Assembly: GCA_945926565.1 (NCBI GenBank)
Contig: CAMELY010000093.1
Coordinates: forward strand, 1-5,699
From: an uncultured Clostridia bacterium
GTDB taxonomy: Bacteria > Bacillota > Clostridia > Oscillospirales > Oscillospiraceae
Direction of reading: 5' to 3'
DNA: 5,699 bases
Shown one piece after another: positions 1 through 5,699 of this stretch. Every line of letters begins with the position of its first letter. Position 1 is the first letter of the stretch. A model generated the notes under the pieces. It was not told the DNA's origin. It saw nothing but the letters and a program-made list of their open reading frames with translations, and ran no database searches. The position numbers and the translations under genes are program-made.

Positions 1-788
1 AGGTTCAGGTATTGATGGAGAACACCGCCTGCCGGGAAGGAATCTGCGCCGAGCACGGGCTCAGCCTGTATCTGGAGACCGGCCGGCACCGGCTGCTCTT
101 CGACACAGGGCAGTCCGGCCGCTTTGCAGACAATGCACGGGAAATGGGGGTAGCGCTGGCCGAAGCGGAGCTGGCCATTCTCTCTCACGGCCACTACGAC
201 CACGGCGGCGGGCTGGAGACTTTTCTGTCCTGCAATCAGACCGCCCCGGTCTACCTCAGCCGATATGCCTTTCAGCCCCACTATTCCGGCCCGCAGCGGT
301 ACATCGGTCTGGACTGTAAGCTGGCGGGAAATCCCCGGCTGGTGCCTGTGGGCAATTACCGGCGGCTGGACGAGACCCTGGAGCTGTTTTCCTGCAATGA
401 CCGGCCCCGGCCCTTTCCTGCCGACCCCTATGGTTTGTACCTGGGCGACGGTGAGCGGCGGGTGCCGGAGGACTTCCGCCATGAGCAGTACCTGCTGATT
501 CATGAGGGCGGGCGGCGCATTCTGGTCAGCGGCTGCTCTCACAAGGGCGTGCTCAATCTGATGGAGTGGTTCCGGCCGGATGTGCTCATCGGCGGACTCC
601 ACTTTGTCAAGCTGGATCCGGAGGGGCCGGAGCGGGAAACACTGCTGGCGGCAGCCCGGCAGCTGGCCCAATACCCGGCTGTCTACTACACCGGACACTG
701 CACCGGCGAGGCCCAGCTGGCGCTTTTAAAAACGGTGCTGGGCGAGCGGGTTCATCCCATACGGGCGGGCATGTCCTTTACCGTGTGA
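1..788 (+). CDS. MBL-fold metallo-hydrolase, COG1237 type, 5'-partial
   Basis: A metal-dependent hydrolase of the metallo-beta-lactamase superfamily, presumably cytoplasmic since no signal peptide is visible. The zinc motif HxHxDH is present as HGHYDH at 186-203. Later metal or active-site histidine candidates are in GCSHKG (His codon at 540), GLHF (600) and TGHCTGE (696). The order and the ending IRAGMSF match the COG1237 family, which includes archaeal MJ0301, annotated as a dihydropterin-aminobenzene-phosphate synthase. Substrate cannot be read from the sequence. The frame is open to the left edge: codons from position 3 read V-Q-V-L-M-E-N, and family members usually begin with a short strand ending in a similar L-x-E/D-N segment. 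The TTG at 12 and ATG at 15 are therefore probably internal, with only a few residues missing. It converges on the LCP gene and shares the hairpin between them. Family call is firm; function is not. Confidence 0.9.
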   Translation, partial: VQVLMENTACREGICAEHGLSLYLETGRHRLLFDTGQSGRFADNAREMGVALAEAELAILSHGHYDHGGGLETFLSCNQTAPVYLSRYAFQPHYSGPQRYIGLDCKLAGNPRLVPVGNYRRLDETLELFSCNDRPRPFPADPYGLYLGDGERRVPEDFRHEQYLLIHEGGRRILVSGCSHKGVLNLMEWFRPDVLIGGLHFVKLDPEGPERETLLAAARQLAQYPAVYYTGHCTGEAQLALLKTVLGERVHPIRAGMSFTV

Positions 789-826
789 CCTTTTCCCCGG
801 ACACCATCTCTGCGACTCAAAACACA

Positions 827-864
827 ATCCCCCCGGAGCAGCGGACAAGCTGCTCCGGGGGGAT
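827..864 (-). terminator. Intrinsic terminator between convergent genes
   Basis: A perfect 16-bp stem: ATCCCCCCGGAGCAGC at 827-842 pairs with its exact reverse complement at 849-864, leaving a six-base loop. It begins 28 bases beyond the LCP stop on the minus strand, where the following RNA is U-rich (UGUGUUUUG). On the plus strand it begins 38 bases after the hydrolase stop but is followed by AATCG, with no U-run. I infer that it mainly terminates the LCP transcript and may also act, less efficiently, for the hydrolase. Confidence 0.85.
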
Positions 865-891
865 AATCGTCAAAGGTATTTCAATGCTTTC

Positions 892-1935
892 TTACTGAGC
901 CGCATTGCTGCTCTTGCCGTAGATGAACTCCTGGAGGTTGGCCCGGCAGAGGTCCCAGCTGGTGGGCACCAGGACGGACATACCCCGGACGCTCTCGCCG
1001 GAATAGGCGCCGTCCTCGGGGATACGATACTCGTCAATGGAGGTCGCACCAATGTTGTAGGCAGTCAGGGCCAGAGAGAGGATCTCGTCATTGTTCATGT
1101 CAGTGGTCAGATCCCCGGCAACGGAGTCATAGACGGCCAGCAGATCCGTCCAGGGCTCGTTCTTCATCTTCTGGAACACCGTCTGAATCACCGTGCGCTG
1201 GCGCTCGGTACGGCCGAAGTCATCGTGGGAGGTATCTGTTCTGACATAGCGGATCCGGGCATAGGCCAATGCCTCGGCGCCGTCCAGATGGTTCATGCCC
1301 ACCTGCAGGCCGGAGAAGGCGTTGCCGTCACCCTTGCCGCTGTACTGACTGTTGCCGCTCAGATAGGCGACCTCTGCCTCATTCAGCCGGACGTCAATGC
1401 CGCCGATGGTGTCGATGATATCCTTAAAGCCCTCAAAATCGACTTCAACGTTATAATCGATACGGATGCCGAAATTTGCCTCAATGGTGGCGTCCAGCAG
1501 CTCAAAGCCGCCGAAGGCGTAGGCGGCGTTGATCTTGTTGTTGCTGTAGCTCTTACCGTTGTAGTCCGGAATCTGAACATACAGGTCACGCATGATGGAG
1601 GTCATGCCCATACGCTTATTATTGTTGTCGATGGTGAAAATAATCATGCTGTCGGAACGGGCCCGCTGGCCTTCCACCCGGGTATCCTGGCCCACCAGCA
1701 GGATATTGACGACGCCTTCTTCCGTCTCAATCTTGCCAGAGCTGCCCCAGTCCACATCGTTGATGGTGTCCGGCTCGTCGGTGTCCACATCGAAATCCTC
1801 TGTGGTGAACTCGGTCTCTCCCGCCGTGACGCGGTTGATCTTGCCCAGCTGGGTCTGCAGGAAAGCGTAGGCGCCGATCACCATCAGGGCCAGTACCGTC
1901 AGGATCACCAAAACTACTTTGCGCACCTTTGACAT
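892..1935 (-). CDS. LytR-CpsA-Psr (LCP) family cell-wall glycopolymer ligase
   Basis: LCP proteins are membrane-anchored enzymes that transfer lipid-linked glycopolymers, such as teichoic acid or capsule, onto peptidoglycan outside the cell. At 347 aa the length fits. A short basic N-terminus is followed by one membrane segment at about residues 7-26, an acidic spacer to about 70, then the LCP domain: ILLVGQDTR (78-86), RSDSMIIF (93-100), SIMRDLYVQIP (113-123), KINAAYAFGG (134-143), DFEGFKDIIDTIGGIDV (166-182), GMNHLDGAEALAYARIRY (213-230) and FGRTERQR (240-247). The conserved arginines and aspartates of the lipid-phosphate pocket appear present. The usual SIPRD reads SIMRD here. The ATG at 1935 has GGAGGT at 1952-1947, spaced 11 bases, with an AAGG nearer. 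It is monocistronic in this window, divergent from the Hsp70 gene. Which polymer it attaches cannot be told. Confidence 0.95.
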   Translation of the reverse strand: MSKVRKVVLVILTVLALMVIGAYAFLQTQLGKINRVTAGETEFTTEDFDVDTDEPDTINDVDWGSSGKIETEEGVVNILLVGQDTRVEGQRARSDSMIIFTIDNNNKRMGMTSIMRDLYVQIPDYNGKSYSNNKINAAYAFGGFELLDATIEANFGIRIDYNVEVDFEGFKDIIDTIGGIDVRLNEAEVAYLSGNSQYSGKGDGNAFSGLQVGMNHLDGAEALAYARIRYVRTDTSHDDFGRTERQRTVIQTVFQKMKNEPWTDLLAVYDSVAGDLTTDMNNDEILSLALTAYNIGATSIDEYRIPEDGAYSGESVRGMSVLVPTSWDLCRANLQEFIYGKSSNAAQ

Positions 1936-1972
1936 AGATTACCTTGACCTCCATTTCATTTTCAGACTGTTT

Positions 1973-1991
1973 CCGGCACAGCCTGCGCCGG
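1973..1991 (-). promoter_or_regulatory. Hairpin in the LCP mRNA leader
   Basis: On the minus strand CCGGCGCA (1991-1984) can pair with TGTGCCGG (1980-1973) across a GGC triloop: eight pairs, one of them G-U. It lies in the predicted leader, about 38 bases before the start codon and upstream of the ribosome site. No U-run follows, so it is not a terminator. Effect on mRNA stability or translation is conjecture. Confidence 0.4.
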
Positions 1992-2078
1992 CGGCTCCCG
2001 TTTTCGACAAGGCGCCGCAAACACATTCTTATAGAAATCTTTCGCATTGATACTCCGTTTCCCGGACAAATCTGCTTC

Positions 2079-2107
2079 ATTTTAATCTTTTTTCCCTCTA
2101 TCGTCAA
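2079..2107 (-). promoter_or_regulatory. Sigma-A type promoter of the LCP gene
   Basis: On the minus strand the -35 box TTGACG (2107-2102) and -10 box TAAAAT (2084-2079) are separated by exactly 17 bases; each matches the consensus at five of six positions. Transcription would start near 2072, giving a leader of roughly 136 bases. A TATAAG nearer the gene (2033-2028) has no recognisable -35 box. Confidence 0.65.
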
Positions 2108-2135
2108 GGGACATTCATACAAATTTAGGTTTCTG

Positions 2136-2164
2136 TTTACACGCCTCTGACATTTTCGTAGATT
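2136..2164 (+). promoter_or_regulatory. Possible distal promoter of the Hsp70 gene
   Basis: TTTACA (2136-2141, five of six) and TAGATT (2159-2164, four of six) are 17 bases apart. A start near 2171 would give a leader of about 69 bases containing both arms of the inverted repeat at 2193-2230. The weak -10 box keeps this tentative. Confidence 0.3.
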
Positions 2165-2192
2165 TCTCCAGGAAATTCATAGAAACTTCATT

Positions 2193-2230
2193 TCCTTGTG
2201 GTATAGTAACGAAAAATTCAACCACAAGGA
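2193..2230. repeat. Perfect 10-bp inverted repeat over the Hsp70 promoter and SD
   Basis: TCCTTGTGGT at 2193-2202 is the exact reverse complement of ACCACAAGGA at 2221-2230, with 18 bases between. The left arm covers the TG motif and first base of the -10 box. The right arm covers nearly all of the Shine-Dalgarno AAGGAG (2226-2231), which is 8 bases before the ATG. It does not match the CIRCE element of HrcA, a CtsR tandem repeat or the HspR HAIR sequence. It could be a repressor operator, or in a longer transcript a hairpin hiding the ribosome site. Confidence 0.85.
2199..2207 (+). promoter_or_regulatory. Extended -10 promoter of the Hsp70 gene
   Basis: TGGTATAGT is an extended -10 element (TGn followed by TATAGT, five of six). 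No good -35 hexamer lies at the right distance; TTCATA at 2177-2182 is the nearest candidate with a long 19-base... 20-base spacing range. Transcription would start near 2214, about 26 bases before the ATG. The left half of the element lies inside the inverted repeat. Confidence 0.55.
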
Positions 2231-2239
2231 GACTTCGCT

Positions 2240-4054
2240 ATGAGTTCCATTATCGGAATTGATCTGGGAACCACCAACAGCTGTGTTGCGGTCGTCGAGG
2301 GAGGCAAGCCGGTTATTATTCCAAACGCAGAGGGCAGCCGCACCACTCCCTCTGTCGTCGCCTTTACCAAGACCGGAGAGCGGCTGGTGGGTGACCTGGC
2401 CAAGCGTCAGGCGGTGACCAACGCCGCCGGAACTGTCTCTTCTATCAAGCGACAGATGGGCACCGACGCCCGTCTTGACCTGGGAGGACGCAAGAGAACC
2501 CCCCAGGAGATCAGCGCCATGATTCTGGCCAAGCTGAAGGCAGACGCCGAAGCCTATCTGGGTCAGCCGGTCACTGATGCGGTAATCACCGTCCCCGCCT
2601 ACTTTAATGACGTCCAGCGCCAGGCCACCAAGGACGCCGGCCGGATCGCCGGGCTCAATGTCCGCCGGATCATCAACGAGCCCACCGCCGCGGCATTGGC
2701 CTACGGTCTGGATCACGGGGAGAGCCAGAAAATCATGGTCTACGACCTGGGCGGCGGCACCTTTGACGTCTCTATCATTGAGATCGGCGACGGGGTCATT
2801 GAGGTGCTGGCGACCTGCGGCGACAATCACCTGGGCGGCGACGACTTTGACCAACGGCTGACCAACTATCTGGTCAGCGAGTTCAAGCAGCAGACCAAGT
2901 ACAACCTGGCCAAGGATCCGGTTGCCCTCCAGCGGGTGCGGGAGGCAGCCGAAAAGGCGAAAAAGGAGCTCTCCTCCTCCACCTCCACCGTGGTCAACCT
3001 CCCCTTCCTGGTCCAGGCCCGCACCGGACCCCTGCACATGGAGCTCACCGTCACCCGGGCGGTCTTTGAGCGGCTGACCCGGGATCTGGTGGAGCGCACC
3101 ACCATGCCGGTGCAGACCGCCCTCAACGACGCGGGTCTCTCCGTCTCCCAGCTGGGACGGGTGCTGCTGGTGGGCGGCTCCACCCGGATTCCCGCCGTCC
3201 AGGAGCATGTCCGCTCCCTGGTCGGCATGATGCCCAGCAAGGGACTGAATCCCGACGAGTGCGTCGCTCTGGGCGCCGCCGTCCAGGGCGCTACCCTGGG
3301 GGGCAATGTGCCCTCCGCCTCCTCTGGCGGGGAGATGGCCGCCTCCTCCGCCGGCAAGGAGATTCTGCTGCTGGACGTGACTCCCCTCTCCCTCTCCATC
3401 GAGACGGTGGGCGGCGTGGCCACCCGGCTGATTGAGCGCAACAGTACCCTGCCGGTGCGCTACTCCCAGATCTTTACCACCGCCTCCAACTTCCAGACCA
3501 ACGTGGAAATCCACGTTCTCCAAGGTGAGCGGCCCATGGCCAAGGACAATAAGACCATCGGCAAGTTTAAGCTCACCGGCATCAAGCGTGCTCCCAGAGG
3601 CGTCCCCCAGATTGAGGTCACCTTTGACCTGGACACCAACGGCATTCTCAAGGTCAGCGCCCGGGATCTGGGTACCGGCCGGGCCCAGGAGATCACCATC
3701 TCCTCCAGCTCCAACCTCTCCGAGGACGAGATTCAGCAGGCCATCCGGGACGCCCAGCAGTACGCCCAGGCGGACAGCCAGCGCAAGGAGGCCATGGAGG
3801 TGCGCAACCAGGCGGAGACTCTGGTCATGGAGGTCAAAGAGGCCTGCCGGGTCTGCGGCAGCAGTATGAACCGCCAGGATCGGAACCAGATCAAAAATGA
3901 CCTGTCCAATCTGGAGCGGCTGGTACACAAGCATAAACCGGAAAAAATGTCGCCGGAGGCGCTGCCTGAGCTCAAGAGCGCCATGGACCAGCTCAGGAGC
4001 AGCTCCGCCGCCCTGATGCAGCTGTACGCCAATCATCAGCAGACCCAGTCCTGA
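2240..4054 (+). CDS. dnaK: DnaK-type Hsp70 chaperone, atypical linker and tail
   Basis: An ATP-driven cytoplasmic chaperone of 604 aa. The ATPase domain (1 to about 355) keeps the nucleotide signatures: GIDLGTTNS (6-14), Lys70 in [18 protein letters not shown] (146-156), DLGGGTFD (169-176) and [10 protein letters not shown] (309-318). It has no large insertion after residue 75, as in Gram-positive DnaK. The hydrophobic linker [11 protein letters not shown] (375-385) is preceded by about 14 extra Ser/Gly/Ala-rich residues (roughly 358-372). The substrate domain retains [20 protein letters not shown] (424-443), then [13 protein letters not shown] (451-463). The lid carries CRVCG (536-540) where ordinary DnaK has no cysteines, and the protein ends in HQQTQS, without the disordered acidic EEV-type tail. 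The ATG at 2240 has AAGGAG 8 bases upstream. No hrcA, grpE or dnaJ lies beside it; xpaC and telA follow on the same strand. ATPase competence looks intact. I infer a specialised paralogue, but it could be the main DnaK. Confidence 0.95.
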   Translation: MSSIIGIDLGTTNSCVAVVEGGKPVIIPNAEGSRTTPSVVAFTKTGERLVGDLAKRQAVTNAAGTVSSIKRQMGTDARLDLGGRKRTPQEISAMILAKLKADAEAYLGQPVTDAVITVPAYFNDVQRQATKDAGRIAGLNVRRIINEPTAAALAYGLDHGESQKIMVYDLGGGTFDVSIIEIGDGVIEVLATCGDNHLGGDDFDQRLTNYLVSEFKQQTKYNLAKDPVALQRVREAAEKAKKELSSSTSTVVNLPFLVQARTGPLHMELTVTRAVFERLTRDLVERTTMPVQTALNDAGLSVSQLGRVLLVGGSTRIPAVQEHVRSLVGMMPSKGLNPDECVALGAAVQGATLGGNVPSASSGGEMAASSAGKEILLLDVTPLSLSIETVGGVATRLIERNSTLPVRYSQIFTTASNFQTNVEIHVLQGERPMAKDNKTIGKFKLTGIKRAPRGVPQIEVTFDLDTNGILKVSARDLGTGRAQEITISSSSNLSEDEIQQAIRDAQQYAQADSQRKEAMEVRNQAETLVMEVKEACRVCGSSMNRQDRNQIKNDLSNLERLVHKHKPEKMSPEALPELKSAMDQLRSSSAALMQLYANHQQTQS

Positions 4055-4098
4055 GCCAGCGGCTGTCAGCAGGTTTCAGCATCTATTTTTCATTTTCC

Positions 4099-4127
4099 TT
4101 GACGCTGTTTTGCCCAGCCGATATAAT
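4099..4127 (+). promoter_or_regulatory. Strong sigma-A promoter of the xpaC-telA operon
   Basis: TTGACG (4099-4104) and a perfect TATAAT (4122-4127) are separated by exactly 17 bases. Transcription would start near 4134, leaving a leader of about 100 bases before the GTG at 4234. The box lies only 44 bases after the Hsp70 stop. The spacing and near-consensus boxes make this the best promoter in the window. Confidence 0.88.
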
Positions 4128-4167
4128 GAGAGCAGCAGCGGTTTTCCGGCTTTTCCCTGCTTTCGGA

Positions 4168-4233
4168 GCGGGGAGAACCCCATTCTCCCGCACAACGCCT
4201 GCAGTTTGCAGGTTCGGAAAGGAGCCTGTATTT
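4168..4233 (+). promoter_or_regulatory. Structured xpaC leader with competing hairpins over the SD
   Basis: Three stems can form in the leader RNA. Stem A pairs 4168-4177 with 4183-4191 (nine pairs, one bulged G, CCCCA loop). Stem B is CCTGCA (4198-4203) with TGCAGG (4207-4212), a tight three-base loop. Stem C is CAGGTTC (4209-4215) with GAGCCTG (4222-4228), seven pairs with one G-U, and it takes in the GGAG of the ribosome site. B and C share bases 4209-4212, so they exclude each other: B would leave the ribosome site free, C would bury part of it. No known riboswitch class was recognised. Pairing is seen; a switch is inference. Confidence 0.45.
4218..4224 (+). promoter_or_regulatory. Shine-Dalgarno deciding the GTG start of xpaC
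   Basis: AAAGGAG ends 9 bases before GTG 4234, an ideal spacing. The next in-frame GTG at 4240 would be 15 bases away. The longest possible frame begins at TTG 4099, but that triplet is the first half of the -35 box and precedes the transcription start, so it cannot be the translated start from this promoter. Confidence 0.85.
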
Positions 4234-4872
4234 GTGAAAGTGACAAAACGTGAGCGGTCGGTCTTCCCGGTTTACCTCATTGGCCTGGTGTGGATTTTCT
4301 CCGCCTTCGCCATGGGCATCCACAGTATTTGGGGCTATGTGGGAACGGCGATTTTCTCCGCCGCCGCCTATTTTGTGGGCCGGGCTATCTTCCCGGACAA
4401 GCTGGTGGAGACAGAGGTTCCCGACCCGGAGCCCTCTGATCCGGAGCTGGCCGCCCTGAAAAAGGAGCGGGATCGGGCCATCTCGGAGATCCGCCGGCTC
4501 AACGACAACATCGAGGATCCGGAGATCTCCGCTCAGATGGACCACATTGAGCAGACCGCCGGCAAGATTTTCGACTACGTCCTGGAGCATCCGGAGAAAA
4601 AATCCCTGGTGCGCCGCTTTCTGGACTACTACCTGCCCACCACCATCAAGCTGCTCCACCAATATGACCGGATGGACAGCCTGGGCGTCAGCGGGGAGAA
4701 TATCACCGGCACCAAGGCCAAAATCCGGGGCATGCTGGACACCGTCTGCTCTGCCTTTGACAGGCAGCTGGACAGCCTGTTTCAGGATGAGTCCATGGAC
4801 GTGTCCGCCGATATCACCGTGCTGGAGCAGATGATGACCCAGGAGGGGCTCACCGGCGGCGGCATGATGTAA
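4234..4872 (+). CDS. xpaC: XpaC-like membrane protein (5-bromo-4-chloroindolyl phosphate hydrolysis family)
   Basis: A 212-aa protein starting at GTG. A basic start (KVTKRER) leads into two closely spaced membrane segments at about residues 11-29 and 32-50. These are followed by an acidic Pro-rich stretch (59-70) and a cytoplasmic helical region. The DYYLPTTIKLLHQYDRM segment (131-147) is the recognisable hallmark of the XpaC family, named after Bacillus XpaC, which was linked to hydrolysis of an indolyl phosphate dye. That activity is not explained biochemically, and no hydrolase catalytic motif is visible. The helices at 73-90 and 160-200 could mediate protein contacts. It ends in TGGGMM. 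telA follows after 51 bases with no clear terminator or promoter, so the two are probably co-transcribed; in Bacillus subtilis xpaC likewise neighbours a telA homologue, yaaN. A direct partnership with TelA at the membrane is inference. Confidence 0.87.
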   Translation: MKVTKRERSVFPVYLIGLVWIFSAFAMGIHSIWGYVGTAIFSAAAYFVGRAIFPDKLVETEVPDPEPSDPELAALKKERDRAISEIRRLNDNIEDPEISAQMDHIEQTAGKIFDYVLEHPEKKSLVRRFLDYYLPTTIKLLHQYDRMDSLGVSGENITGTKAKIRGMLDTVCSAFDRQLDSLFQDESMDVSADITVLEQMMTQEGLTGGGMM

Positions 4873-4923
4873 TTCTGTTCCTGACAAAACACTGAAAAAT
4901 GACAATAACGGAGGAAAGAGAAT

Positions 4924-5699
4924 ATGAATGAGATCAATTTGACCCTGGATCCCATGGGCAGCGCCCAGCAGCAGCCTGCCGCCCCCACCCTGACCCTGTC
5001 CGCGGAGGAGGAGAAGCCGGAGGCCCCCAAGGTTGACCTGGACGAGCGGCTGCTCAACGACGCGGAAAAGAAGGTTGTGGAGGAGTTCGCCAAGAAGATT
5101 GATCTGCGGGACTCCACCCAGGTGCTGCAGTACGGCGTGGCCGCCCAGAAGAATGTGGCCGCCTTTTCCACCAGCGCTCTGAACAAGGTGAGCACCAAGG
5201 ATCTGGGCGAGGTGGGCGACACCCTCAGCTCCCTGGTGGTGCAGCTGAAAAACAACGCCCCCGGCGAGCAGAAAAAGAAGGGCTTCTTCCAGCGCAGCAA
5301 GGTTCGCATCGACGAGATGAAAGCCCAGTACGCCAAGGCGGAGGCCAATGTGGACCAGGTCACCAAGATTCTGGAGCGGCATCAGGTGGAGCTGATGAAG
5401 GACGTGGCCATGCTGGATCAGATGTATGAGCTGAACCAGCAGTATTACAAGGAGCTGACCATGTATATCCTGGCCGGCAAGAAAAAGCTCCAGGACGCCC
5501 GGGAGAATGAGCTGGAGGCCCTCAAGCGCAAGGCCCAGGAGACCGGCCGCCAGGAGGACGCCCAGGCCTACAACGACTACGCCAACATGGTCAACCGGTT
5601 TGAGAAGAAGCTCCATGACCTGGAGCTGACCCGGATGGTCTCCATCCAGATGGGCCCCCAGACCCGGCTGCTGCAGAACAACGACACCATGATGATCGA
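4924..5699 (+). CDS. telA: TelA family toxic anion resistance protein, 3'-partial
   Basis: An ATG at 4924 with GGAGG at 4910-4914, spaced 9 bases, opens a frame that runs unbroken to the right edge: 258 codons, against about 360-400 in complete TelA proteins. The N-terminus is a low-complexity Gln/Pro/Glu-rich stretch (15-37). The TelA domain follows: LQYGVAAQKNVAAFS (68-82), LGEVGDTLSSLVVQLK (94-109), a KKKGFF turn (117-122), then long charged helices likely to form coiled coils. Family landmarks are LMKDVAMLDQMYELNQQYYKEL (157-178) and VSIQMGPQTRLLQNND (239-254). TelA proteins are soluble and associated with tellurite tolerance and, in some Firmicutes, with tolerance to cell-wall-acting compounds; the mechanism is unknown. 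Placement behind xpaC supports the call. The gene continues outside the window, so the C-terminus cannot be judged. Confidence 0.93.
   Translation, partial: MNEINLTLDPMGSAQQQPAAPTLTLSAEEEKPEAPKVDLDERLLNDAEKKVVEEFAKKIDLRDSTQVLQYGVAAQKNVAAFSTSALNKVSTKDLGEVGDTLSSLVVQLKNNAPGEQKKKGFFQRSKVRIDEMKAQYAKAEANVDQVTKILERHQVELMKDVAMLDQMYELNQQYYKELTMYILAGKKKLQDARENELEALKRKAQETGRQEDAQAYNDYANMVNRFEKKLHDLELTRMVSIQMGPQTRLLQNNDTMMI

Noticed and set aside
1225..1932. A 235-codon open frame on the plus strand opposite the LCP gene
   Set aside because: Val/Asp/Ala-rich shadow of the LCP coding strand, with no recognisable domain.
2028..2033. TATAAG on the minus strand as an LCP -10 box
   Set aside because: No -35 hexamer at 16-18 bases; the TTGACG/TAAAAT pair further upstream is far better.
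1727..2122. A minus-strand 131-codon frame covering the LCP leader and start
   Set aside because: It runs out of frame through the LCP start, contains no domain, and its downstream half is simply LCP sequence in another frame.
2108..2239. CIRCE or CtsR site upstream of the Hsp70 gene
   Set aside because: Neither the TTAGCACTC inverted repeat nor tandem GGTCAAA copies occur there; the only clear palindrome is the 10-bp repeat described.
2177..4036. A 619-codon open frame on the minus strand opposite the Hsp70 gene
   Set aside because: Its sequence is low-complexity (Gly, His, Leu, Gln rich) as expected from the complement of GC-biased codons; the sense strand is an unmistakable Hsp70. Antisense open frames are common in such genes.
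4055..4090. Possible terminator after the Hsp70 gene
   Set aside because: A TTTTT run at 4086-4090 is preceded only by 4-bp stems (for example GCTG 4062-4065 with CAGC 4077-4080). Too weak to call, so readthrough into xpaC remains possible.
4099..4233. N-terminal extension of XpaC to the TTG at 4099
   Set aside because: The extension would lie over the -35 and -10 boxes and the leader; the GTG at 4234 has a well-placed ribosome site and starts the protein just before the membrane helices.
4873..4923. Separate promoter for telA in the 51-base gap
   Set aside because: CTGACA at 4881-4886 has no acceptable -10 box at the right distance; co-transcription with xpaC is simpler.
4090..5616. A 508-codon open frame on the minus strand opposite xpaC and telA
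   Set aside because: Same shadow effect: Leu/His/Gly-rich composition and no family resemblance, while both sense genes have family motifs and ribosome sites.

Overview
The window reads as chromosomal DNA of a Gram-positive, fairly GC-rich Firmicute, probably a gut clostridium of the Oscillospiraceae type (inference). The pointers are a Hsp70 whose ATPase domain lacks the insertion typical of proteobacterial DnaK, a LytR-CpsA-Psr cell-wall ligase, an xpaC-telA pair as in Bacillus, strong AAGGAG/GGAGG ribosome sites, and heavy G/C use at third codon positions, which creates long antisense open frames. No mobile element, CRISPR array, tRNA or rRNA was seen.

Layout. Positions 1-788 (+): the 3' part of a metallo-beta-lactamase-fold hydrolase whose true start lies left of the window. 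Positions 827-864: a 16-bp hairpin between convergent genes, serving as terminator. Positions 892-1935 (-): an LCP family protein with a promoter about 145 bases upstream of its start and a leader hairpin. Positions 1936-2239: a 304-base divergent intergenic region holding that promoter, an extended -10 promoter and a possible second promoter for the Hsp70 gene, and a perfect 10-bp inverted repeat covering the Hsp70 promoter and Shine-Dalgarno. Positions 2240-4054 (+): a DnaK-type Hsp70. Positions 4099-4127: a near-consensus sigma-A promoter, then a structured leader of about 100 bases. Positions 4234-4872 (+): an XpaC-like two-helix membrane protein starting at GTG. Positions 4924 to the right edge (+): a TelA (toxic anion resistance) protein, open at the 3' end.

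How they may work together (inference): xpaC and telA look like one operon under a strong promoter, and the Hsp70 gene sits just upstream on the same strand with no convincing terminator between. The Hsp70 lies away from hrcA, grpE and dnaJ, has an extra spacer before the interdomain linker, lacks the usual acidic C-terminal tail and carries a CxxC in its lid. It may therefore be a specialised paralogue linked to an envelope-stress or toxic-anion module. The divergent LCP gene also acts at the cell envelope. The most unusual items are the inverted repeat over the Hsp70 start region and the pair of mutually exclusive hairpins over the xpaC ribosome site.
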